NCBI GenBank assembly: GCA_003979035.1 | Contig: RXOA01000063.1 | Coordinates: forward strand, 1 to 29,019 | Reading direction: 5' to 3' | Length of the DNA: 29,019 bases | Origin: Candidatus Bipolaricaulota bacterium | GTDB lineage: Bacteria > Bipolaricaulota > Bipolaricaulia > UBA7950 > UBA9294 | Shown: piece by piece, positions 15,937 through 23,794 of the stretch | Position numbering within the stretch: the stretch's first letter is position 1 | Layout of the letters: each line of letters opens with the position of its first letter | Notes under the pieces: model-generated | Told to the model about the DNA's origin: nothing | The model's database searches: none | Seen by the model: only the letters and a program-made list of their open reading frames with translations | Made by a program: the position numbers and the translations under genes

Positions 15937-15949
15937 ACAGCTTGACAGG

Positions 15950-16687
15950 ATGGCAACCAGAGAACGTCGTATGCAATCACCAGAGTTCGAGAAAGTCCGC
16001 CCCAGAAAGGTCTCAGCGATTGTCGCCGAGCAGATTGTCGAGGCGATCACACGCGGGGATTTTTCCGTCGGATCGAAGCTCCCACCTGAGTTCGATCTCG
16101 CCGAACGAATGGGTGTGAGTCGCCCTTCTGTTCGGGAGGCCCTTTCGGCTCTGCAAGCCGTCGGCGTGGTTGAATCCCGCCCCGGCAGCGGCAACTACGT
16201 GCTCCGCCGCCCGCCGGTCGCCGACGAAGACGCTGCTTCGCACTTGATCGAAAGCGAAGACGGCTGCCTTGAGGTCATGGAAGCGCGTACGGCACTTGAG
16301 CCTCCGATCGCCTTTCTCGTCGCACAAAGAGCGGATCCATCGACCCTCCGAATCCTGGATGCCACCATTGACAACATTCGCGCCAAGGTTCGTGAGAATC
16401 GCTTCAATGCCTATCTGGATGCCGACAAGGCATTCCATATCGCCCTGGTCGAGGCCACGGGGAATCGGCTGCTGCAAGACGCCCTTGCCCCGCTCCTTGC
16501 TTCGATCGACCAGAAACTCTACCGCGAATACACCCATCACTATTACTTGAAGAACGTCTCCGATATCGAGCTGGTGGCAGAACTCCATGCCGACATTGTC
16601 GACGCAATCCGCGTCGGAGATCCCGACCTGGCGTTCGCGCGGATGAACAGGCATTGGACGAGGATGCTCGAGATTTGGGAGGCATGA
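15950..16687 (+). CDS. GntR-family transcriptional regulator with FCD ligand domain
   Basis: 245 residues. A winged helix-turn-helix (about 17-88) is seen in VAEQIVEAITRGDFSVGSKL, AERMGVSRPSVREALSALQ and VVESRPGSGNYVL. A FadR-type C-terminal FCD domain (about 100-240) follows, with candidate metal-binding residues in DADKAFHIALVEATGN, ELHADIV and NRHW. FCD regulators commonly sense metal-bound organic acids. The gene lies between the divergent PLP gene and the carbamate kinase gene, so it is the likely local regulator of the catabolic cluster. ATG 15950 and ATG 15971 are both possible starts; neither has a strong ribosome site. Confidence 0.85.
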   Translation: MATRERRMQSPEFEKVRPRKVSAIVAEQIVEAITRGDFSVGSKLPPEFDLAERMGVSRPSVREALSALQAVGVVESRPGSGNYVLRRPPVADEDAASHLIESEDGCLEVMEARTALEPPIAFLVAQRADPSTLRILDATIDNIRAKVRENRFNAYLDADKAFHIALVEATGNRLLQDALAPLLASIDQKLYREYTHHYYLKNVSDIELVAELHADIVDAIRVGDPDLAFARMNRHWTRMLEIWEA

Positions 16688-16738
16688 GGAGAAGAACGAC
16701 CCACGAATCACTCGGACACGAAATCCGTGAGGTGATGC

Positions 16739-17695
16739 ATGAACGAAGAGAAGAAACTGGTCGTTGTCGCCCTGGGCGGAAATGCAATCCTTCAGCCGGG
16801 ACAACGCGGAACGTTCGAAGAACAGATGGAGAATGTGCGCGTTACCTGCAACCAGCTTGCGCAGATGGTCCTGTCCGGACAATACAAGGTTGTCATCACG
16901 CACGGCAATGGCCCGCAAGTCGGCAACATCCTTCTGCAGAACGAAACGGCGCGCGAGGTCGCGGCGCCGATGCCGCTGTTTGTGTGCGGCGCCGAAAGCC
17001 AGGGTCTGATCGGTCTGATGATTCAACAGACCCTCCACAACCTTCTCGCCGACGAAGGACGGGGCGACATCCCCGTTGCTACGGTGGTAACCCAGGTTGT
17101 CGTCGATCGCAACGATCCAGCGTTCGAGAATCCGACCAAGCCGGTCGGGCCGTTCTACAGCGAAGACGAGGCAAGGAAGCTTCAGAGCGAGAAGGGCTAC
17201 AACGTCCGTGAGGACGCCGGACGGGGTTGGCGACGTGTTGTCCCGTCCCCCGATCCGATCGCCATCTTTGAGAAAGAGGCGATCCGTCAACTGGTCGACG
17301 CCCGCTCGCTTGTTATCGCCTCCGGCGGTGGCGGAATTCCGGTGGTTCAAGAGGGCGGAGCGCTTCGTGGCGTGGACGCGGTGATCGACAAGGACTTGGC
17401 CGGTCAGCGACTTGCCGTGGATGTCGGCGCAAAGATCTTCATGGTTCTCACGGATGTCGAGCAGGCCGTGCTTCATTACAAGACCCCCCAGGCAACACCG
17501 CTGTCGCGTGTGACTCTAGAAGAAATCAAGCGCTACCAAGCCGAAGGCCACTTCGCCAAAGGCTCGATGGAGCCTAAGATCCGCGCCGCAATCCGCTTTG
17601 TGGAAGGGGGCGGAGAGCGGGCCGTCATTACGTCCCTGGATCGCGCCGTCGATGCATTGGAGGGGCGTGCGGGAACAACCATCACGAGGGACTAA
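16739..17695 (+). CDS. arcC: Carbamate kinase
   Basis: 318 residues, the usual length. The amino acid kinase fold is shown by VVALGGNAILQPGQRG at the N-terminus, the conserved THGNGPQVGNIL, GAESQGLIGLMIQQTL, and the C-terminal FAKGSMEPKIRAAIRFV. It phosphorylates ADP with carbamoyl phosphate, giving ATP, carbon dioxide and ammonia, and usually works in the catabolic direction. A strong ribosome site, GAGGTGAT, lies just before the ATG, 51 bp after the regulator gene. Followed by two carbamoyltransferase genes, it would be the ATP-yielding last step of ureido compound breakdown, as ArcC is in arginine fermentation and YqeA is thought to be in E. coli. Confidence 0.92.
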   Translation: MNEEKKLVVVALGGNAILQPGQRGTFEEQMENVRVTCNQLAQMVLSGQYKVVITHGNGPQVGNILLQNETAREVAAPMPLFVCGAESQGLIGLMIQQTLHNLLADEGRGDIPVATVVTQVVVDRNDPAFENPTKPVGPFYSEDEARKLQSEKGYNVREDAGRGWRRVVPSPDPIAIFEKEAIRQLVDARSLVIASGGGGIPVVQEGGALRGVDAVIDKDLAGQRLAVDVGAKIFMVLTDVEQAVLHYKTPQATPLSRVTLEEIKRYQAEGHFAKGSMEPKIRAAIRFVEGGGERAVITSLDRAVDALEGRAGTTITRD

Positions 17696-17718
17696 GGGTC
17701 TCCGTACCAAGGACGGGA

Positions 17719-17731
17719 CCTCCAAAGGAGG
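17719..17731 (+). promoter_or_regulatory. Hairpin covering the ribosome site of the first carbamoyltransferase
   Basis: CCTCC (17719-17723) can pair with GGAGG (17727-17731) across an AAA loop. The second arm is the Shine-Dalgarno sequence for the ATG at 17738, so the small stem could tune translation. It may simply be a chance pairing of a strong GC-rich ribosome site. Confidence 0.35.
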
Positions 17732-17737
17732 AGAGAA

Positions 17738-18775
17738 ATGTCCAGCACCACACTTCGAGGAAGAGACTTCTTCACCTGGCTTGACTTCACCCGAGACGAG
17801 ATTGAAGCGATGCTCGACACAGCCCATGACCTGAAGCGAAAATTCATCCGGCGAGAGCCGCACCGGGTGCTCGATGGTCAAACGCTGCACATGCTGTTCT
17901 ACAACTCGTCGCTTCGAACGCGGAACTCCTTCGAAGCCGGAATGACCCAACTCGGCGGACATGCCCACTTTCTCCAGCCCGGCGCCGTCTATACCCCGGC
18001 GTTGAAGGGGGAGGAAGTCGCCTATTCCACCGAGAGGATCAGCGATGTCGCCCGCGTTCTCGCCGAAATGGGAGACGCCATCGCGATTCGAATCTACGGG
18101 AAGCCGACGGGATGGCTCTACGGCAAGGGCGATCTCATCATTCGCGAGTTCGCGAAGTGGTCCAAGGTTCCCGTCATCAACATGGAAGACGACATGTACC
18201 ACCCCTGCCAGGCGCTGGCGGACGTCATGACCATGCAGGAGAAGCTCGGCCACAATCTTCAGGGAAAGAAATTCGTCATGAGTTGGGCCTATTCCGGCTC
18301 CGTTGCCAAACCTCTTGCCGTCCCGCAGAGCGCGGTCATCTCCGCAGCGATGATGGGAATGGACGTCACGCTTGCCCACCCCGAAGGTCTCGACCTTGAT
18401 CCGAAGATCCTCCAGGCGACTCAGGACCTGGCGAAGAAAAACGGCGGCGCATTCAAGATCTCGCACGATATGGATGAGTCGTTCAAGGATGCGCACATTG
18501 TCTACCCGAAGGCGTGGACGGTCCAGCCGACCGACGGTTCGGGAATCATGGACGAAGCGAAAGCGAAGTCCGTCTTCGAAGCCAACAAACACTGGATCTG
18601 CACTCAGGAGAAAATGGCACTCACGAACGACGCTTACTACATGCACTGCCTGCCCGCAGATCGCGACATGGAAGTCACCGAAGAAGTGATCGATGGACCC
18701 AACTCGATCATCATCGAGGAGGCGGCGAACCGGTTGCACGCACAGAAAGGAATGATGGCGCTGCTGATGGGATAG
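17738..18775 (+). CDS. Knotted-type carbamoyltransferase, first copy (AOTC/YgeW-like)
   Basis: 345 residues. The carbamoyl-phosphate site is SLRTR at 58-62 and HPCQ at 155-158; the second-substrate domain has HCLP at 303-306. The segment MSWAYSGSVAKPLAVPQSA (181-199) follows the pattern of the deep-knot region in N-acetylornithine carbamoyltransferase and YgeW rather than classical OTC. The C-terminal EKMALTN and the ending EEAANRLHAQKGMM strongly resemble N-acetylornithine carbamoyltransferase, and K292 aligns with its carboxylated lysine. The amino-group acceptor is not known. The neighbouring carbamate kinase argues for the catabolic direction (carbamoyl to phosphate) rather than arginine synthesis. 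AAAGGAGGAG lies upstream of the ATG. Confidence 0.82.
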   Translation: MSSTTLRGRDFFTWLDFTRDEIEAMLDTAHDLKRKFIRREPHRVLDGQTLHMLFYNSSLRTRNSFEAGMTQLGGHAHFLQPGAVYTPALKGEEVAYSTERISDVARVLAEMGDAIAIRIYGKPTGWLYGKGDLIIREFAKWSKVPVINMEDDMYHPCQALADVMTMQEKLGHNLQGKKFVMSWAYSGSVAKPLAVPQSAVISAAMMGMDVTLAHPEGLDLDPKILQATQDLAKKNGGAFKISHDMDESFKDAHIVYPKAWTVQPTDGSGIMDEAKAKSVFEANKHWICTQEKMALTNDAYYMHCLPADRDMEVTEEVIDGPNSIIIEEAANRLHAQKGMMALLMG

Positions 18776-18802
18776 TGGCGCCAGCCAAGGAGGGGAGAAG
18801 TC

Positions 18803-19825
18803 ATGAGCTGGTTCGACCTTGCCGGACGTGATCTGATCAGTGAATTGGATTGGACTCGCGAGGAGTACGACATCGCGATGAAGGTCAGCGATCAGCTGAA
18901 AGGGCTCACCTACAGCGGGAAAGCCCATCCATATCTTGAGTACAAGACATTCGCCATGCTGTTCTTCGCCGGCTCGACACGAACGAGGATGTCGTTCGAA
19001 ACCGCGATGACCCAGCTTGGCGGACACTCGCAATTCCTCAACCCGTCCACGATGAGGATGTCGCTGGAGGACAAGCCCGGCGCCGGGGAGACGGTCAAGG
19101 ACACGGCCAAGGCGATGGCTCGCTTCTGCGACGGCATCGGCATCCGTTTGCTGGATGATTCCGTGGACTACTACGGTCACGGAGATCTCGTCATGAAGAA
19201 ATTCGCCGAGCATGCCGAGGTCCCGATCATCAACATGGCATCGGACATCAACCACCCCTGCCAATCGCTGACGGACATCTACACGATGCATGAAAAGCTG
19301 GGGAGCGTACGCGGCAAGAAGATCGTCGTGATGTGGGCGTACACCCCCTGGGTCCGCGGCCGCTGCTCTGTCCAGGGAACCGCCCTGATCTCGGCGATGT
19401 ATGGAATGGATGTCGTGGTCGCCAACCCGCCGGAATATGACTTCGATCCGACAATCCTCGGCCAGTGTCGAGATCTTGCCTCGAAGTCAGGCGGCTCGTT
19501 CGAGGTCGAACATGATCTCGACAAGGCGCTCGATGGCGCCACCGTCGTGTTCCCGCGCAACTGGTTCACCGATCGCCGCTACGATATCGGCAAAGAGGAG
19601 GAGCTCAAGATCGCTCAGAACTACGTCGACTGGCGCTTCACGTCCGACAGACAGAAGAGACTCTGCGATCCGGGGCACCTCTTGCAGTGCATGCCGGTGG
19701 ATCGGGGAAACGAAGCAGATCCGGAGGTTTGCGACAATGACCTCTCCTGGATCTATGATCAGGCGGAGAATCGCCTCCACACGCAGAAGGCGATCCTTAC
19801 ACTCACCATGGGAGGACGCATCTAG
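18803..19825 (+). CDS. Knotted-type carbamoyltransferase, second copy (divergent)
   Basis: 340 residues, clearly homologous to the preceding gene and in tandem with it (27-bp gap, AAGGAGGGG ribosome site). STRTR (58-62) and HPCQ (151-154) are intact, so carbamoyl phosphate binding is expected. The normal HCLP motif is replaced by QCMP (295-298), and the knot-region segment reads MWAYTPWVRGRCSVQGTA instead of the proline-rich pattern of the first copy. These changes sit in the second-substrate half, so the two enzymes probably differ in acceptor, or form a hetero-oligomer. E. coli YgeW (396 residues) is a related single-copy enzyme. A role in ureido compound breakdown is inferred from the carbamate kinase. 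Confidence 0.8.
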   Translation: MSWFDLAGRDLISELDWTREEYDIAMKVSDQLKGLTYSGKAHPYLEYKTFAMLFFAGSTRTRMSFETAMTQLGGHSQFLNPSTMRMSLEDKPGAGETVKDTAKAMARFCDGIGIRLLDDSVDYYGHGDLVMKKFAEHAEVPIINMASDINHPCQSLTDIYTMHEKLGSVRGKKIVVMWAYTPWVRGRCSVQGTALISAMYGMDVVVANPPEYDFDPTILGQCRDLASKSGGSFEVEHDLDKALDGATVVFPRNWFTDRRYDIGKEEELKIAQNYVDWRFTSDRQKRLCDPGHLLQCMPVDRGNEADPEVCDNDLSWIYDQAENRLHTQKAILTLTMGGRI

Positions 19826-19827
19826 GG

Positions 19828-22155
19828 GTGAACGATCTTTCACGGAGAAGCGACCTGAGATGGATCGGAAGGCCGCTTCCACGCCCTGACGCGGAAGATA
19901 AGGTCACGGGAAGAGCAAGGTACGCCGACGACCTTGCGCTCTCCGGCATGCTTCATGGATACGTCATCCGGAGCGTGCATCCCCATGCCCGAATTCGTCA
20001 CATCGATCTTGATCCGGTAAACGCCGATCCGAGCGTCGTGTGCACGGTAACCGCGGACGACATCCCCGGCGACAATGTCGTTCCGGTGATCTTCGACGAC
20101 CAGCCCGCGCTTGCTCGCGACGGAATCGTTCGCTACGTCGGCGAGCCGATCGCATTGGTGGTGGCTGTCTCGCGACGGGCAGCGCAGCGCGCGGCCGCCA
20201 ATGCCCGAGTCGACTATGAACCGCTTCCCACAGTCGCTGACCCGATGGCTGCGCTCGAGTCCGACGCGCCCGCCGTCGCAGTTCCTGAAGCGGCCCAGGC
20301 GCCTCCCAACGTGTTCACGGAACTCCATATCGACAAAGGCGATACAGATCAGGCGTTTTCGATTGCGGATGTCGTCGTGGAGGGAGAGTATCGAACCGGA
20401 TATCAGGAACACGCCTACCTCGAGCCTCAGGGAGCGATCGCTGTTCCTGAGGAGCTGGGGGCCATGGCGATCTACGGATCGATGCAGTGTCCGTTCTACG
20501 TTCAGAAGTCCGTGTCACGGGTCCTCGGCCTGCCCTATGCCCGCGTTCGGATTGTCCACACAACCACCGGAGGGGCTTTTGGAGGCAAGGAAGAAGTCCC
20601 TTCGCTGATCTGTTGCCTTGCCGCCTTGATGGCGTTCAAATCGGGCCGCCCGGTGAAGCTCGTCCTTGATCGAGCCGAAGACATTCTCACCACCAGCAAG
20701 CGGCATCCTTCCATCGTTCACTATCGGACGGCAGCGCGGCGAGACGGCACCTTGCTTGCCGTGGATGTCGACTACATTTTCGATTCCGGCGCCTACCAGA
20801 CACTGTCCCCCGCGGTTCTCTGGCGCGGTTTGCTCAGCGCATGCGGTCCGTACAGGATCCCCAACGTTCGTATCCGAGGCCGCTCCGTCGCAACGAATAC
20901 GGTCCCTTGCGGCGCGTTCCGCGGATTCGGGTCACCGCAGCTGAATCTCGCTCACGAATCGCAGATGGATCGTGTCGCCCATCGGCTGGGGATCGATCGT
21001 CTCCAGATACGGAAGATGAACGCGCTTCGCGAAGGTGACGAGACCGCTTCCGGTCAGATCCTTACGGAGAGCGTCGGAATCACGCAAACACTCACGCGAG
21101 CCGCCGAACTTGCCGGCGCGGGCAGCGCGACCGCTGCCGTCACGGACACGGCGCCATTGTCGGACTGGGCCGTGCGGCAAAGGCCATCCGCGCCAGACCG
21201 TCGCCGTGGCATCGGCATCTCCTCGGTGATGTACGGTGTCGGCCTGGGTGGCCGGTCGCCATTTCTTGACAAGGCGGGCGCATACGTCAAGCTCGAAGCG
21301 GACGGCTCGGTCAGTATTGCCGTAGGAACGGTCGAGATGGGGCAAGGATTGATCGCCGCGCTGACTCAGGCGGCGTCTGAATCCCTTGAGCTTCCCAGCG
21401 ATCGGATCAGTATCCTTCCGGTTGATAGCTCCCGCGTGCCCGACAGCGGGCCGACGGTGGCATCACGCGGAACCATCATGAGTGCTCTCGCCATTCAGGA
21501 TGCCACATCCAAGCTTCGAACCCGCATCAAGGATGTCGCCAACCAGATGAGCATTCCCCACGACGAAATCCCCGCTCGGCTCCCCGAGATTGCCGCACAA
21601 TTCTGGCTGCGCAATCTGGATCCGGCAACGGAAGGATGGTCGAGTGCACAGCCCGTGACATGGGATGATGCCACCGGTCGGGGAGATGCCTACGCGGTCT
21701 ATGCGTTTGCGACGCACATTGCGGAAGTCGAGATCGATACGTCCACCGGAGAAGTCTCGATCGAACGGTTCATCGCCGTCCATGATTCGGGCACCGTTCT
21801 CAATCGGCAGATGGCGACAGGGCAGGTCGAGGGCGGGATCGCGCAGGGGATCGGTCTTGCCGTGATGGAAGAGATCCCCCAAGTTGAGGGAAAGTTGATC
21901 GTGAACGGCTTCACGACCTATCGTATCCCGACAATCCGGGATGTCGCACCCGACACACAAGTGGATTTTGTGGAGACCTACTGGTCAGCGGGGCCATTCG
22001 GAGCCAAGGGACTGGGCGAAGTACCGCTCATGGCCTCGCACGGCGCTGTCGCCCGCGCAATCGCCGATGCGCTAGGCGATTGCGAACCGCAGATGCTCCG
22101 TTACCCTCTTTCACCGGAACGAATCAAGACGATCCTCGCGCGACCTTCATCGTGA
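19828..22155 (+). CDS. Xanthine dehydrogenase-type molybdenum-binding subunit
   Basis: 775 residues covering only the molybdopterin domains of the xanthine dehydrogenase family. Visible are GGAFGGKEE (about 248-256), GAFRGFGSPQ with R365, EMGQG (about 503) and the catalytic glutamate E731 in KGLGEVPL. E199 in YLEPQGAIAV and R365 align with the two residues that position purines in xanthine dehydrogenase, so a purine or similar N-heterocycle is a better guess than an aldehyde or carbon monoxide. The enzyme needs a 2Fe-2S subunit and usually an FAD subunit; neither is encoded here, and a terminator follows directly. The GTG start is 2 bp after the stop of the second carbamoyltransferase, so the genes are co-transcribed. 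Cytoplasmic. Confidence 0.88.
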   Translation: MNDLSRRSDLRWIGRPLPRPDAEDKVTGRARYADDLALSGMLHGYVIRSVHPHARIRHIDLDPVNADPSVVCTVTADDIPGDNVVPVIFDDQPALARDGIVRYVGEPIALVVAVSRRAAQRAAANARVDYEPLPTVADPMAALESDAPAVAVPEAAQAPPNVFTELHIDKGDTDQAFSIADVVVEGEYRTGYQEHAYLEPQGAIAVPEELGAMAIYGSMQCPFYVQKSVSRVLGLPYARVRIVHTTTGGAFGGKEEVPSLICCLAALMAFKSGRPVKLVLDRAEDILTTSKRHPSIVHYRTAARRDGTLLAVDVDYIFDSGAYQTLSPAVLWRGLLSACGPYRIPNVRIRGRSVATNTVPCGAFRGFGSPQLNLAHESQMDRVAHRLGIDRLQIRKMNALREGDETASGQILTESVGITQTLTRAAELAGAGSATAAVTDTAPLSDWAVRQRPSAPDRRRGIGISSVMYGVGLGGRSPFLDKAGAYVKLEADGSVSIAVGTVEMGQGLIAALTQAASESLELPSDRISILPVDSSRVPDSGPTVASRGTIMSALAIQDATSKLRTRIKDVANQMSIPHDEIPARLPEIAAQFWLRNLDPATEGWSSAQPVTWDDATGRGDAYAVYAFATHIAEVEIDTSTGEVSIERFIAVHDSGTVLNRQMATGQVEGGIAQGIGLAVMEEIPQVEGKLIVNGFTTYRIPTIRDVAPDTQVDFVETYWSAGPFGAKGLGEVPLMASHGAVARAIADALGDCEPQMLRYPLSPERIKTILARPSS

Positions 22156-22174
22156 CGGTGCTCTAGGCAGTGAA

Positions 22175-22209
22175 ATCGGCTGCGAGAGCGTCTCGCCCTC
22201 GCAGCCGAT
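22175..22209 (+). terminator. Intrinsic terminator of the carbamoyltransferase/molybdenum subunit operon
   Basis: A perfect 12-bp stem (22175-22186 with 22198-22209), an 11-nt loop and CTTTCT after it, 20 bp beyond the stop codon. Upstream GAA can extend the stem against the T-rich tail. It is the strongest terminator in the window. Confidence 0.85.
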
Positions 22210-22296
22210 CTTTCTCCACTCAGGACTCAAGATTCAATCACTCGCCGAGACACGATTGCAGAACGAACAGAACCGCGATCTCCGCGACTTCCGTGC

Positions 22297-23001
22297 TTAG
22301 ATCTGCACCAACGCAAGAAGCGGCATGAAGTTGACATCCCCCTGCATCAGGCTTCCCACGGAATCGACACCAAGCATCCCCACAAGCGTCACGAAGAAAT
22401 TGACGATTCCTTCGGCCGGCGAACTGATGATCACGGGCATCAGAGAATCCGCGAGCGGCATGCCGAGTGAGGCTTCCAGCCCCGCGAAGTACAGAGCATT
22501 CGCAGCGAAGAATTGGTCAAAAGCCGCCTGAAGGGCCAGCGGATCCTGTTCGCGAGCGGCGACAATCCCCTCCGCGAGCAACAGCCCGAATTCCGGCAAC
22601 GACAGGCTCGCCATGTACGCCTCAAGCACGATGTACGGTTCGCCAACTGGGGCGGCTCCGGATATCCACTGGATCAAGTACGGACCGGCTTCGGCCGGCT
22701 CCCATTCCAGGATCACCGTTCCGTACTCCGAAAGCGCGCCACCCGCAAAGTCAAAAGCCGTTCCCGTGCTCGGGGACAACAACGGCAGGAATCCGCCGAT
22801 TTCGACTTTGTTGGACACTGTCACTTCCCGGTCGAACTCGATATGCAGCCCCGTCACCGGGGTATCCAGCGTGCTGTGAATCAAGGCGACCGCCTTGTCA
22901 CCCGCCGCATACACGTCCAGGTTTACCGCCTGGGCCGCCGCACAGAGACCAATCGAGAACACCATTGCCACCACACCAAGGATTCGCATCCTTCTCCGCA
23001 T
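22297..23001 (-). CDS. Exported protein of unknown function
   Basis: 234 residues with a clear signal peptide (about 4-25, ending AAAQAVN). The first half of the mature part (about 27-135) has a beta-rich pattern similar to cohesin-like or Ig-like domains (ALIHSTLDTPVTGLHIEFD and GTVILEWEPAEAGPYLIQW). The second half is helical and hydrophobic, ending in VGMLGVDSVGSLMQGDVNFM, and the extreme C-terminus could associate with a membrane. I do not recognise the family. The ATG at 23001 has GAGGAGGT upstream, and a promoter candidate lies at 23038-23066, so it can be transcribed alone although it follows ispD on the same strand. Confidence 0.65.
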   Translation of the reverse strand: MRRRMRILGVVAMVFSIGLCAAAQAVNLDVYAAGDKAVALIHSTLDTPVTGLHIEFDREVTVSNKVEIGGFLPLLSPSTGTAFDFAGGALSEYGTVILEWEPAEAGPYLIQWISGAAPVGEPYIVLEAYMASLSLPEFGLLLAEGIVAAREQDPLALQAAFDQFFAANALYFAGLEASLGMPLADSLMPVIISSPAEGIVNFFVTLVGMLGVDSVGSLMQGDVNFMPLLALVQI

Positions 23002-23037
23002 CAGGACCTCCTCACTCCACTCCTGGGAATAGATGCC

Positions 23038-23066
23038 ATTCTAGCGTTCGTTGACCGAACCGGCAA
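23038..23066 (-). promoter_or_regulatory. Promoter of the 234-aa exported protein
   Basis: On the minus strand, TTGCCG (23061-23066) and TAGAAT (23038-23043) are separated by exactly 17 bp, giving a leader of about 30 nt with a strong ribosome site. Confidence 0.5.
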
Positions 23067-23078
23067 TGTTGAGCGCGT

Positions 23079-23780
23079 TCAACCCACCCGCGGCGTCGAA
23101 ATCCGATCCTCCGCTTGCGCGATGATCAGACGCGCGCGAATCAAGTCACTCGGCGCCGTAATCTTGAGATTGGTTTCCTCGCCATCCACAACCGCAACCG
23201 GCCTCCCCGAAGCAAGGAACAGCCCCGCATCATCCGTTGCCGTCTCACCGTCGGAAAGGGCCGAAAGGAGGTGGGAACGAACGAACCCTTGAGGTGTTTG
23301 CATGCGCAGGAGGCGATCGCGGCAGACATCTCCGGATAGGAGCATGCCGGCTTTGTCCTGGTAGCGAATCGTGTCCACCACGGGCAACCCGGGCACCGCC
23401 GCGCCGTGGACCTCAACCGCGTCGATAATCCGATCGATCAGCTGAAGCGAAGGGAAGGGGCGCGCTGCATCGTGAACAAGGACAATCTCGCCCTGAGCCG
23501 CACGGACGCCGGCAAGCGATGAGTCCTGTCTCCTCTGTCCGCCATCCACGAACCGGATTCTCTTCCGAATCGCCTTCGCCGCGATCCGCTCCAAGGAAGA
23601 GCGATCCGTTGGCTGGCAGACGATCACCAGCTCATCAACGCGATCACTGGCATCAAACGCGCACAACGACCATGCAAACAACGGATGGCCGGCCAGGTCC
23701 AGATGAATCTTGTTGACGCCGGCGGCCATTCGCAGCCCTTGGCCGGCTGCAAGCAGAACCGCGCTGACTGTCCTCGTCAT
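23079..23780 (-). CDS. ispD: 2-C-methyl-D-erythritol 4-phosphate cytidylyltransferase
   Basis: 233 residues. The CTP-binding loop is VLLAAGQGLRM with a lysine in GVNKIHLDL. Further conserved segments are VLVHDAARPF, PVVDTIRY, MQTPQGF, TDDAGLF and the C-terminal GEETNLKITAPSDL. IspD joins CTP to MEP in the non-mevalonate isoprenoid pathway, in the cytoplasm; IspF is not next to it. I chose ATG 23780, which places the nucleotide loop at the usual distance from the N-terminus; a GTG at 23792 is just after the stop of the upstream TolB-like gene. Ribosome-site spacing is poor for both, which suggests coupling to the upstream gene. Confidence 0.88.
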   Translation of the reverse strand: MTRTVSAVLLAAGQGLRMAAGVNKIHLDLAGHPLFAWSLCAFDASDRVDELVIVCQPTDRSSLERIAAKAIRKRIRFVDGGQRRQDSSLAGVRAAQGEIVLVHDAARPFPSLQLIDRIIDAVEVHGAAVPGLPVVDTIRYQDKAGMLLSGDVCRDRLLRMQTPQGFVRSHLLSALSDGETATDDAGLFLASGRPVAVVDGEETNLKITAPSDLIRARLIIAQAEDRISTPRVG

Positions 23781-23794
23781 TTCCTTGAACACCG

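Noticed and set aside
16013..17476. 487-codon open frame on the minus strand
   Set aside because: Antisense to the regulator and carbamate kinase genes, which have clear motifs; no ribosome site and no recognisable protein.
17516..19291. 591-codon open frame on the minus strand
   Set aside because: It is antisense to the two carbamoyltransferase genes. The GC-rich codon pattern of the real genes leaves this frame open; the translation is rich in His, Arg and Val with no family resemblance.
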